Part shown: positions 35,971 to 46,299 of the stretch, in pieces
How positions within the stretch are numbered: position 1 is the stretch's first letter
How the letters are laid out: each line of letters begins with the position of its first letter
Origin: Gnetum montanum
Lineage: Eukaryota; Streptophyta; Gnetopsida; Gnetales; Gnetaceae
Direction of reading: 5' to 3'
Assembly: GCA_015680685.1 (NCBI GenBank)
Contig: MNCI01004504.1
Location: 1-64,000, forward strand
DNA length: 64,000 nucleotides
The notes under the pieces: model-generated
What the model was told of the DNA's origin: nothing
Databases searched by the model: none
What the model saw: only the letters and a program-made list of their open reading frames with translations
Translations under genes and position numbers: made by a program

Positions 35971-38900
35971 CCTTAAACTAGTTCATGCGCGCATACTTCG
36001 TTTTCCTTTTTTTTTTAGCATTTACGATTACATCTCTGCATCAAATTTAAAACAAAGAAAAAACAAGCCAGAATATTTTACATTGTCGTGTTGTGTTTAT
36101 AATTAAATTCAAAATCAACAAAAATTTCCTTACATGCAATCTTGTACAATTACAAATGTCAACTGTTTTCGTCCATCTCAAAACTTTCAAGCTACAATTC
36201 CCGTATAAGTCTGAGTCAAAAAACAACAAAAACTTAAAAATTAAAACACTAAACATCTGGGACGGGAGGGTCGTCCCCTTTAATTTCACCAGCATCAAGG
36301 GCCCCTGCTCCACTGGGGCCAGCTTCTTGGGCATCATCGCCACCTTCATCCTGAAAATACCAAAAAGAAACAACCAACATAAGAATAAGTGAATGTTAAA
36401 ATTTTAAACATTATTCAATAAATTAACTTCATAAAGACAAAATGCTTACCATAGAAGATCCCCCTAAGCCGAATTCCAGCCAACGAAGGATTTCTTCTTC
36501 TGAAACGCTGGCCCAATCTGTCCCATCAAGGCCTAAGTCGACATCTGCCAAAGTCTTTCCTTTGTCGACAGCCGACCAGGTAGGACGTTTCAGAGGGAAC
36601 TCACCCACCGACACTTCCCCAGAAGCAGTTGTGATCACCCTTGTAGACGACTCCATTTCCAAAGTTGTATTTTGAGCAAAAGTATCGAAGGCAGAACGTA
36701 AACCCAAACCCTCCACAAACATCTCTAGTTGACACTTTTCAATAGACACCTCTTTTAACGACTTCTTGTAGTAATGTTTGTGATTTTTCTCATCCTGACC
36801 CCACTTACGAACCTTCAAAGCGAAGGCTTTCCAATCTTGACATTTAAGGTTCAGGAGATCAATTTGGGCTTTGTGCTCTGCCATTCTCCGAGTCAGCGGC
36901 GCATGATGATTCAGTAGATTCCAATATTTGGTGTATGTAACCTTGGACGTTCACCAAGAGTGATCGTCGCTTAGTCTGGTAGCGGCGAACTCATACCGAG
37001 CCTTCAGATCATCACGTTCCACTAATAATTCAGAGACTTCCTTCTCTTTTTCCTGAATTTGCAGCCACAACTGCTCAATGGAATGCCTACAGGTCCATAA
37101 CGACTTAGCGTTGTGCACAAAGCCTTCTGCAACTCCATCGTAAACAGGCCTTGGCACCTGTTCCACTTCTGGGGAAAGTGTGGTTAAACTTTCTATGCTA
37201 ATGCTTTCAGAGGGATCCCATCTCAATTTAGCGCCTACCCACGCAAAAAATACAAATGTTAGGACAATATAAACAAGATGTGAAATTCCAAACCTCTAAA
37301 TGATTTATACCTATGTCAGGGTGGGCTTCCTGGATCCGTTCAACAACTTCCTCCGCGATTCTAGCCACAAAATCCATCTTACTTGGCATTTCAGACCAAG
37401 TAAATGGCTCACAGGTATGGGATGAACTAACCTCAGCGGTCCTCTCTGGGGGAACCGTCTTCATGGGTACGTCCAACTGCACTGTCCTGGTCTCGCTGCC
37501 TTCATCTGAACAAGATAAAAACACAAAAATAAAATACCATAGGATTGACAATTGATCAAGCAATTCAAAATGAAATAAAAAGGAAAATGTACCATGATCC
37601 TTGTCACCCTCTGGGGGGTCACCCAAATCCAGATTTCCCTTAAAGAAGCTGCTGAACATTTGGTTGACAGTGCCCTGATCGTCCAACAATTTGGTTTTAG
37701 TGGTATTTTCCTTTAACTCCTCCATCCCTCCGCCTTGGCTCTTCTCCATGTTTTCCTCCTCGTTATTCTTCTCCGTGTTGGTCTCCTCCTCCTCGGTGAT
37801 AGTCTCTAAAGCCTGTTTCCTCACTATTTTTAAAATCAAGCCAAAAACATCAAAGACACGTAAGCGATTGAAGTAAAAGTTATAAACAAGACGAAAACGA
37901 TAAAGCAATAAGTAGGCGAGGTCCGCTTACCAGGCATCTTGAAGCGTATGTGCTTCACGCGTGGCTGGTTCACACTAGAGACTTCCTCAGTTGTGCGTTC
38001 AGGCCTCTTTAGCTTTGACTTGGCTTGGCCAACGGTCTCCTTAATAACCCGTTCTACCCTTCTAGCAGTGTAGGGTATGTCATCTGGCTCCAATCCCAAA
38101 CTATCACGTGTGTGGATTGAAGCGTCAGATGATCCCCCTGTAGTAATAGAAACGGATTCATCAATGCCTTTAGGTGCATCTTGGGATTTTGCTGTCTCAA
38201 ACAAGTGATTGATCCACGGGTGGGATAGCTGATCCCGATCCTACAGAACAAACTTGTTGTCTACACGGACTACAAGGAACTCGGCAAAACGACGAAGATA
38301 ACCGGCGAAGAATGTGAAGGTGAAGTGGGATTGCGCCTCGACATTCGAACGCAACCGCACTATCTCCTTGTGCATGCCCGACAACAAAAATCGTGCCCAG
38401 TTATATCACATGCCCATTTCCAAGACAGTTCGCATGACACGAACAACCTCAACCCCAAGACACTTCACCTGGGAAAGAGTTTTAGGGAATACCTGTGCTC
38501 TAAACAGGGGATATAATTCGTTCACTTTCACAACTTTTGCCTTCCCCTGCATTAGGAATCCCTTGGCACCCTTGGCCACGCCTAGCCAATCTTCCAACTC
38601 ACGAATCGTCTAGAGGTCTTTATGAGCTCTGTCTAATACTATATTTAAGCCATCTGCCGGTACGTCAAATAAGTTTGAAAAGAACTCGGGCGACAAATGA
38701 AAAACTACCTTGACATCCTTAATTCGGGTGTTGTAGTATGAGACAGACTCATTAAAAGAATCCATGATTCCAATCATCTCCCCTATGGATACGTCAGGAC
38801 TCAGGGTCATAAAAAGCTCCATGAGCCTGGCATTATCCAGGTAACAAACGATGGACGGAGGAGCGTGACTGCGTAACCACTTTTGAGCCTTAGTCACCCC

Positions 38901-39399
38901 CTGAACTTCATTGACAAGGTAGTCTTGGTTTGTCTAGTTGTCACCGGATCCTCACTAGGAGGTACATCAACTGTAAAAACAATTTAAAATGGTCATATCA
39001 GTGTAACTCCAAACAGTTGGACAAGCCCACTAACATATCTACAAAATGTTATCATTTACCGTTAGTGGCGGATTTAGATGTGCTGCCAAAGTCACGAGGA
39101 AGGACTAGCCCGTTGTCTGACCAGTCTTCATGAAGCCACCCACAAGCTTTGCACATCGCGAACGCTCTAGAGAACTACTTGTAAAAATGAACGATCGCCC
39201 CCTTCGTTTGACCCAGTATGATCCCATGAAGGGTGGAGCCCATCATGAATGCCTCCAGGGCAGTGTGAGTAAGAGCTAGTCCTTCATCCTCAATGCATGT
39301 CCCGTCCGGGTTGACCTTCGGCCTGTAAACAAATATATGTCAAAACAAGAAACAAACACCAAACGGCGAAAGGGAAACAATAAACTTAAATAGTCCCAC

Positions 39400-39849
39400 C
39401 TATCCACTCGGTACACTTTGCCGGGAGGATTCTGGAATATTGTGTGTGCGCGGGCAGCTATGAACAGAGTATTGTTGAGGTAGTCTAACCCTCGCGGAAA
39501 TAGTGCCCACATGCGCGTTAATGGGCATGTAGACCGGGGCTCGCGGGTAGTACCATCCTCATTAACAAGAGGCCCCTCGTCAATGTCTTCTATGAAGACC
39601 ATGACATCCTCTGTAGCTCCCGGCAGCATTTCCTCAAGCACACTCTATGCAATCACCTCACTAAAGTTTGACCAGATAGCCACCTCAAAATTGTCTAACA
39701 GGAAGGTCAGAAATTCACATGCGCCTTCCCTGAACCAAACCCCGTTGTCATCCATAGTTAGATCCGGGGGAGCCTCCTCAGCCTCAATGGGGCCAACCCA
39801 TGTTAAGACCCTGACAAGCTCAACAACGAGGAGGAAGCGCTTACTGTCC
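39400..39849 (-). other. Exon 2 of the antisense gene: degenerate FCP1/NIF-like domain
   Basis: Three blocks match the HAD phosphatase family that includes RNA polymerase II CTD phosphatase-like proteins. The first strand, FLLVVELVRVLTWVG, stands where the family has its DxDxT/V nucleophile motif; here both acids are gone (Glu and Val). VWFREGACEFLTFLLDNFEV then AIWSN matches the 'RPxxxEFLxxxxxxFEVxIWS' block. NNTLFIAARAHTIFQNPP matches 'NTLLVDDSPxxxxxNPP', with the Asp pair replaced by Ala-Ala. The fold may be kept; catalysis is very unlikely. The identification is from motif memory and by-eye alignment. Confidence 0.65.
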
Positions 39850-40578
39850 CTGCAACCAATCACGACGTCACCATAAAATAGCCCGAAAAACGAAAGTTTA
39901 CATCATAAATCGACACTTAAAATCTAAAAAATTTTAACTGTTTACACTCAGCGTATACGCCGCGTAAACCAACGTATACACCGGCGAAATTGTTTACACT
40001 TAGCGTGATACGCTGCTTAAACTCAGCGTATACGCTGTACATTGAGCATATACGCTGCCTGACTCAACGTATACGTTGACAATGAACTATTTTACGCTGT
40101 CGCCCGAACCCTTTCACGCTCAGCGTATACACCGAAGAAACCCTCAGCGTATGTGCCCAAGTTCGCTTTCAGCGTAAGCAGTCTACGCCAGCACGGAACA
40201 AACAAGTTTACACCAGAAACAGGAAAAACAAGTTTATGCCGTAAAAACAACTGCGCACGCATAGCATATACGCTGAACAAACCCTCGGCGTATATGCTGT
40301 CACAGTAAATAGAATTTACGCTGATAGAACAAATAAATCACGCTGACAAAACTTCGCACATAGAAAACTCATGACGTCGTGGCTTACACTGACAGAATAA
40401 TGCAGGAAAATTGCTTATGCTGATAAAACTGATTATGCCCTGATAGTTCACTTTACGCCATGAAATTACACTCGGCATATACGCCAAAAACCCTCTACGC
40501 TCGGCGTATACGCCGAGACTGTCTACGCTGAAAAAGAGAAGCAAAGAAATAATAACAGAGGTAGGGATCAAAGCCTAC
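39850..40578 (-). other. Intron 1 of the antisense gene with palindrome array
   Basis: 729 bp, donor CATAG/GTAGGC and acceptor GGTTGCAG/GG. It holds the LTR palindrome GCGTATACGC exactly at 39951, 40026 and 40504 and many variants, together with TTTACGCTG copies. Confidence 0.85.
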
Positions 40579-40709
40579 CTATGGGATGTCACAAACCATG
40601 ATGAGATCCCTGGCCTGGGCAGGCCCTGCAGCATGGCTTCAGTCTCCTCCGCAAAGGTCAAGTCAGGATCCTTCCTCCCCTGGCCTTCCACTTCTTTTCC
40701 TTTGCCCAT

Positions 40710-40940
40710 CTCGGCCTCCTTTACGCTGATTTCACAAGTTTATGCTGAAGAAGAGAACTGTCTACGCTGGCACCTAAAAATTCTACAATCCGCATCTACA
40801 CTGGGGTTTAGTGTTGGGCATCTACGCTAAGGGTTACGCTTCGGCATCTACACTCACGAGCAAGTTTACGCTTACGCCAGGGCACGATAGTTTACGCTTA
40901 CGCTTTCACAGTTTACGCTCTGTCGCTTACGCTCACGATT
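40710..40940 (-). promoter_or_regulatory. Antisense gene 5' leader, TTTACGCT-rich
   Basis: Between the TATA box at 40974 and the ATG at 40709, the plus strand repeats GTTTACGCT, CTTACGCT and TCTACGCT about every 15-25 bases, the same motif that fills the T2 LTR downstream of its own TATA box. Confidence 0.65.
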
Positions 40941-40973
40941 CAAAGTAAGAAACAAATGAAACCCCCCCCCCCT

Positions 40974-40980
40974 TTTTATA
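40974..40980 (-). promoter_or_regulatory. TATA box of the antisense gene
   Basis: The minus strand reads GCGCTATAAAAAGGGG, 265 bp upstream of the exon 1 ATG, followed by a run of G. This gives the antisense unit a plausible internal promoter independent of the LTR. Confidence 0.65.
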
Positions 40981-41139
40981 GCGCTCCGCTGATGCTGACG
41001 TCACCGTTTATGCCGCCATCACTCCTTTTTACCATTTTGTGCCTTTTTACTCATTTTTCGCTAAAATTTGCCTAGGAAAAATAATAAAAAATATAAAAAA
41101 TGGAAATTACTACACCTAATTCCCCCGTGGATCCCATTC

Positions 41140-41300
41140 TGGATGTTAATGCCTAGTAAGGCATTAAACTGCCACTTAACACCTGGTAAGGCGTTAAACT
41201 GCTGCCTACAGCCCGGTATGGCCTTAAATTGCCATCTTCTAATCCACTTACGACCCGGTATGGCCTTAAACTACCATGCGTCCCAATGTGATAGTAATCC
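41140..41300 (+). repeat. Module array before pol (T2)
   Basis: Four to five copies of a module of about 30-45 bp such as CCTGGTAAGGCGTTAAACTG and CCCGGTATGGCCTTAAACTA. These are relatives of the modules after gag-pro and after pol. Confidence 0.75.
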
Positions 41301-41370
41301 ACCATTATGCATGTACACATAGTTTAAAATCACCAAAAAGTACAGAACGATACCCCTTTGCTTATTCATC

Positions 41371-41386
41371 TCTGTTTATTGGCAGG
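41371..41386 (+). other. Candidate 3' splice site before pol
   Basis: TCTGTTTATTGGCAG/G at 41385/41386, at the start of the pol reading frame. T1 keeps AG/GAGCAAG at the same place. In the related Ogre elements an intron separates protease from RT, so this may be the acceptor of a large intron. No matching donor was identified near the gag-pro end. Confidence 0.4.
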
Positions 41387-44300
41387 AGCAAGCTCAATGG
41401 ACTGCCAGCATTTAACCGCACCGTTAATCATTGATGGACCATACGACAAAATTACAAGAGAAATTAACATAAATCTCATCAATTTAAGTTCACCAATGGA
41501 CGATGCAGTCATAGCTTCAACACAACAAATAACAGATGATTGCAAAGGCATGACAAAATTCCTTGACATAGAGGCAGAGAATATCACCGAAGACCCGTTG
41601 GCTGAAACTCCCATTACCATGCCTGATGGGGAAATCAAAGTATTAAAATTAAGCACACTATTACAACTGCCATTAGCCAAAGACATTGAGAATGTGCTTA
41701 GGGAAAATATAAAAGCATTCGCTTGGTCCTATACGGACATGCCTGGGTAAGACCCTAGAATTATCCAGCACAACATTATTCTTGACCAGAAATTGAGACC
41801 AGTAAAACAAAAAGCACGAAAGGTTAAGCCCGAGGTGGCATTGGCAGTTCGCAATGAGATCACCAAGCTTTATCAAGTTGGTTTCATTCGGGCTGTCGAT
41901 TACGCCGAGTGGGTGTCCAACATGGTAATTGTTCTGAAGAAGAACGGAAGCATTCGTTTGTGCATTGACTTCCAGGATTTAAATGTAACAACCATAAAGG
42001 ATGATTTTCCTCTACCCAGCATCGATCAACTTGTTGACTCAACTACTGGGCACGCACTAGTATCCTTCATGGATGGCTTCTCAAGATACAACCAAATATG
42101 TATCAACCCGGAGCATCAGCTTCGGACAACCTTTATGACACCATGGGGAACTTTTTATTACACAATGATGCCCTTTGGTCTCAAGAACGCTGGAGCCACG
42201 TATCAAAGAGCAATGATGTTTATCTTTAGTGATTATATGTTATGATCAATCAACGATTACGTGGATGACATTGTGGTTAAGTCAAGAACGGAAGAACAAC
42301 ATGTACAAGATCTCGACTTCATATTAAAATGTTGTCTAAAGTATGAACTGAGGCTTAACCCAAGAAAGTGTGTCTTCGGCGTTAAAATAGGCAAAATGCT
42401 TGGATTTATAGCATCAGAAGCAGGGATAAGAGTGGACCCCGATAAGGTTAAGGCCATAACAAATCTAAAACCACCAGGCAACCTTATCGAACTTCGAGGT
42501 CTACAAGGTAGATTGTAGTTTATCAGGCACTTCATAGAAAAACTAACGGACAAACTAAAACCTATGAACCACCTGTTACGCAAAAACGTCCATTTTGAAT
42601 AGACTCCGCAGTGTCAAGAAGCATTCGACAATATTAAAACGGCACTTACCCAGCTACCCACGGTTTATCCACCTCAAAACGATAAACCATTCTACATCTA
42701 CCTCACTACTTCGGATTCGTCCATCGTGTCTATGCTTTACCAGAAATGAGATGACGGAACCGAAGTCCCTGTATATTACTTGAGCCATGCATTAGTTGCC
42801 CATGAGAAAAAGTACAACGACGTGGAGAAGTCATGTTTAGCTTTGGTCTTTTCTTTAAGAAAATGGCGACATTACCTCTTCCGTAACCAGGTTTACATAA
42901 TTTGCAAGGACAATGTACTAAGAGCCATAATAGGGAATATTTATGAAACAAGTCGAATAGCTCGGTGGAAAGCCATGATAGCCGAATTTGACCTATACTA
43001 CGTAGCGCAATCATCAGTCAAGGGTCAAGCCATAGTAAATCAAATGGCCACATCACCAACACGTGATCACGCGACTATAGAGCCAGAATTCCTGGATGAG
43101 AATATAAGCGCCATGGACACAGTGCCCAATGACTATGATGCTATTTTAAACTTTGATGGAGCATCCACCTCTTGAGGAGGAAGTGCAGCTGTTGTCATCA
43201 CCTATCCCTCCGGGGAGATCCGACCCTTTGCTTATCGTTTCGACTTTCATTGTATGAACAACATAGCGGAGTATGAAGGTCTCCTTAGAGGTCTCGCGGT
43301 AGCACTGGCTTCAGACATTATACGGCTTGTAGTCAAAGGAGACTTGCAACTAGTCCTAAACCAAGTCACAGACGTCTATACATGTAAGGCCCAACACTTA
43401 CAACCATACTGCGACTTGGCAAAACACCTAATGAGGAGATTCGAAAACATCGATGTGCAACACATTTCTAGAAATGATAACACCATCGCAGATGCATTAG
43501 CCACATTATCATTAAACATATCGCTAGACATGTTCCACGCATTACCAAGCTCCGTAACCAATTGTGCCAAATCGATAACCGATACTCCTGACACATTGCC
43601 AATTGCATCTGTTAGTACAACACATGCGGTAGAATGGTATGACGACATAAAAGAATACCTTCTACGCGGCGAAACACCACGACATCTAAAAAATGCACAG
43701 AAAGACGTCATGCGGAAGCGTTCTAAACAGTATACCTTGGTAGGGGACACACTGTGTCGTCGATCCTACGAAGGCATATTGCTAACATGCATTAGTAGTA
43801 CCAATGCCCGAACTATTGTTGATCAGGTACATGAGGGACTATGCGGAGGACACATAGCGCCAAAAGCCATGGCAACAAAAATCAGACGCTTAGGCTAATA
43901 TTGGCCACACATGGAATACGACTATCTCTCCAAAGTTAAAACATGTAGTACTTGTCAAAAACACAGCAATCTGATACATGTCCTACCAAATGAGTTGCAC
44001 ACGGCGCAGATCACATGGTCCTTTCAAAAGTGGGGATTGGACCTTCTTGGACCGATAACACCCTCATCTTCTGCCGAGCATAGTTTCATTATAACCGCCA
44101 CAAAATACTTCACGAAGTGGGTAGAAGCTGCTCCCCTCTGAAAAACTACATCCAAACACGTGTGCAATTTCATTCTTGAAAATATTGTAACCCGCTTCGG
44201 CATCCCCTTGACAATTATCACTGACAACAGGCCACAATTTAGCAGTGCCGAAACCCAAACCTTTTGTGACAGTCTAGGGATCAAACACTCGTTTTCATCT

Positions 44301-44873
44301 TCTTACTATCCTCAGAGCAATGGACAAGCAGAAGCAACAAACAAGATGATTATTGCAATACTTAGGAAAATGCTTACCCAAAGCAAAAGAAAATGGCACA
44401 AAAAATTGGTGTACACATTGTGGGCATACCGTACTATGCACCCAATGTCAACAGGTAAAACACCATATAGTCTGGTTTACGGTTCAGAAGTTATTTTACC
44501 TTTGGAATTACAGGTACCATCTTTAAGGATAACACTCTCCGGACTCCTCGACGATGGGCAAAATAATGATCTACACATCATCGACCTGGACTCGATGGAA
44601 GAGGAACGCATACGTACACTCGATCAGATCGAATGGTATCAAAGACAACAACGGCAACGACATCGATATGACATCAACAAGCGCCCTATCAAAATTGGTG
44701 ACCTTGTGCTTAAGGCTGTCCGGGAGCACCCGAACAAATTCTCAGCCAACTGGGAAGGGCCTTACTTAGTTACTAAAGCATTTGACAACGGAGCATTCAA
44801 ACTAGGTGACATGGAAGGAAACGAGCTTGCCAATCCAACCAATCATGTGTTCCTAAAATCGTTTTACATTTGA
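41386..44873 (+). pseudogene. T2 pol: RT, RNase H, archaeal-type RNase H, integrase
   Basis: A single frame with in-frame stops at 41748, 42243, 42516, 42600, 42747, 43173, 43896 and 44139. The linker domain runs to 41750. RT follows: RLCIDFQDLN, VSFMDGFSRYNQI (near 42060) and YVDD (42258). The retroviral-type RNase H covers about 42690-43050. The archaeal-type RNase H has FDGAS (43152), the NNIAEYEGL Glu (43269), the KGD Asp (43341) and the IAD Asp (43491). The integrase has an HHCC zinc site (H near 43830, CSTC at 43944) and a D,D(35)E core: Asp 44040, Asp 44223, Glu 44331. A basic C-terminal domain (IGDLVLKA) ends at 44873. There is no protease in this block. Catalytic residues are present; only stops disable it. 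Confidence 0.95.
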
Positions 44874-45265
44874 GTACAAGCTCAGGTACGTGCAAGTCCT
44901 GGAATCATGACTATAAACTGATACCACAGCTCGTCCTGGAATCATGACGGTAAACTGATACCATAGAACAGTCCTGGGTTACGACTTAAAACTAACACCA
45001 CAACTGTCCTGGCATCATGACAATAAACTGATATCCCACAGTGTCCGCAATGACGATAAACTAGCATCCATCTGGCACGAAAATAAACTTCCACCGTCAC
45101 AACCATCAGAGTCCACTAAGACTATAAACTAGCTTGCCTCTGCATGGTCCGCCAAGACTAGAAACTGGCAATGTAACGTCTGTCACGACGCTAAACGGGC
45201 AATGTCCAACGGGTTACGACATAAAACTAACCCATGATAGTCCACTAAGACTATAAACTGGCACG
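44874..45265 (+). repeat. Module array after pol (T2)
   Basis: About ten copies of a module of about 25-45 bp: GTCCTGGAATCATGAC plus TAAACTGATACCA several times, then GTCCGCAATGACGATAAACT, GTCCACTAAGACTATAAACT and shorter relatives. Confidence 0.85.
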
Positions 45266-46280
45266 TTCATCTCCGGCTCTTCGCTCCACAGTCACACTCA
45301 CTCATCAGAATCACTGCACCGCTCACCATCAGCCAATCTCATCAACATCGTCACCATTCATACACAGTGCTCAGAATCTCCTCCAGTATTTTTGTTCCAT
45401 CTGCAGCCGTTCAAATCTAAGCTTGCTTATTCACCCATCGTTCTCTTGTCTCCTTGGCGTTGTGTTTGCAGGATGACACCCCGAAGTTTTCTCACAAGAA
45501 TGCACCTGATCGCAAGTAGCAACATGGGACAATGTTCACAGCACACATGGCGGGACTAAATCAAACCGTTCACTAGTACATTCCCATTCCCGGTATATTC
45601 ACTATCTGTTTACCAACCTTCGATACACCGAATACATTCAAAAATTTGAGCACACTGTTGCACACTACAACACGTTACAGGAATTGCAACACATGGCCTG
45701 GCACCTGAGCATGAGTATAAGATCAACGCAAATCTCCAAAAAAAAAGGTAAGACCCTTGGCACTTCCCATCTAAGCCCCAGGCAAGAAGGCAGTTGTCTC
45801 AAAACCAAGTGCTCATGTCCAAAATGGCCAAGAAGCATCTAGTTGCATAGCTTTGGCTCTCTGCCAATAGGTCCCCCCTAAACATTAAACACAGGCCCTG
45901 TTCCTCCAAAGAATGTAACACATCCTCTTGTGGCTTTGGTCTTGCCAACAAGTTCTCTTAAACACTAACCAAGAGCCTTGTTCCGCTAAAGGATGCACAT
46001 CACATGTCTAAATTCCAAGTCTGCTAAACAATGGCTATTGACAAGGACCAGCATGCCGCACACTTGAGCATCCCATCTCCCAGCATAATTCCTTGGGGAG
46101 TTTCCAATCCCCACAATCTCTTTCTTCCTACCAGCTACAAATTTCACTTTTTCGATCCCATGTACTACTGAACACGGTGCGATGACGTCTAGTCAAGTGG
46201 CAAAGAACAAAGTCTATATCAAGCTACTTGTGGTGTTTTGCACTTCTTTGTCAACACTTCTTGGGTCGATTCCTCCAAGT
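45266..46280 (+). other. T2 3' untranslated region
   Basis: Non-coding. Contains an imperfect direct repeat of about 95 bp around 45850-46010 (blocks around CTTGTTCCGCTAAAGGATG and CCTGTTCCTCCAAAGAATG). No ORF of note. Confidence 0.6.
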
Positions 46281-46281
46281 G

Positions 46282-46299
46282 TCAACAAAGAGGGGCCAA
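46282..46299 (+). other. Polypurine tract of T2
   Basis: CAACAAAGAGGGGCCAA directly precedes the 3' LTR and matches the T1 tract. Confidence 0.85.

Larger units (their letters stand above)
36249..40709 (-). pseudogene. Eight-exon antisense gene carried by T2
   Basis: Exons on the minus strand: 40709-40579, 39849-39400, 39322-39060, 38970-37931, 37823-37593, 37505-37311, 37234-36450, 36350-36249. Every intron (729, 77, 89, 107, 87, 76 and 99 bp) is GT-AG, and phases agree across all junctions if one base is missing near 38937. The total is about 1065 codons, ATG (MGKGKEVEGQGRK) to TAG. In-frame stops: 39645, 39175, 38610, 38406, 38241, 36951, each explicable as C to T on the coding strand. 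Exon 2 resembles an FCP1/NIF-type HAD phosphatase. Exon 4 has a globular region (YYNTRIKDVKVVFHLSPEFF, LFDVPADG) reminiscent of plant transposon-encoded proteins. Exons 5-6 are acidic, exon 7 is coiled-coil-like (QIQEKEKEVSELLVERDDL), and exon 8 is short and acidic. Function unknown. T1 carries a homologue. Confidence 0.88.

Noticed and set aside
36093-36675. Plus-strand open frames of 99 and 77 codons
   Set aside because: Shadows of exons 7 and 8 of the antisense gene. The minus strand carries the coherent splice structure.
36249-40709. Idea that the antisense gene is simply a host gene hit by the retrotransposon
   Set aside because: It lies wholly between conserved internal blocks of T2, far from the LTRs, and the same gene sits in the same place in T1.
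39940-40940. Regular GCGTATACGC/TTTACGCT repeats as a possible CRISPR-like or satellite array
   Set aside because: Spacing is irregular, repeats are short and degenerate, and the genome is plant nuclear. Read as regulatory motifs of the element.
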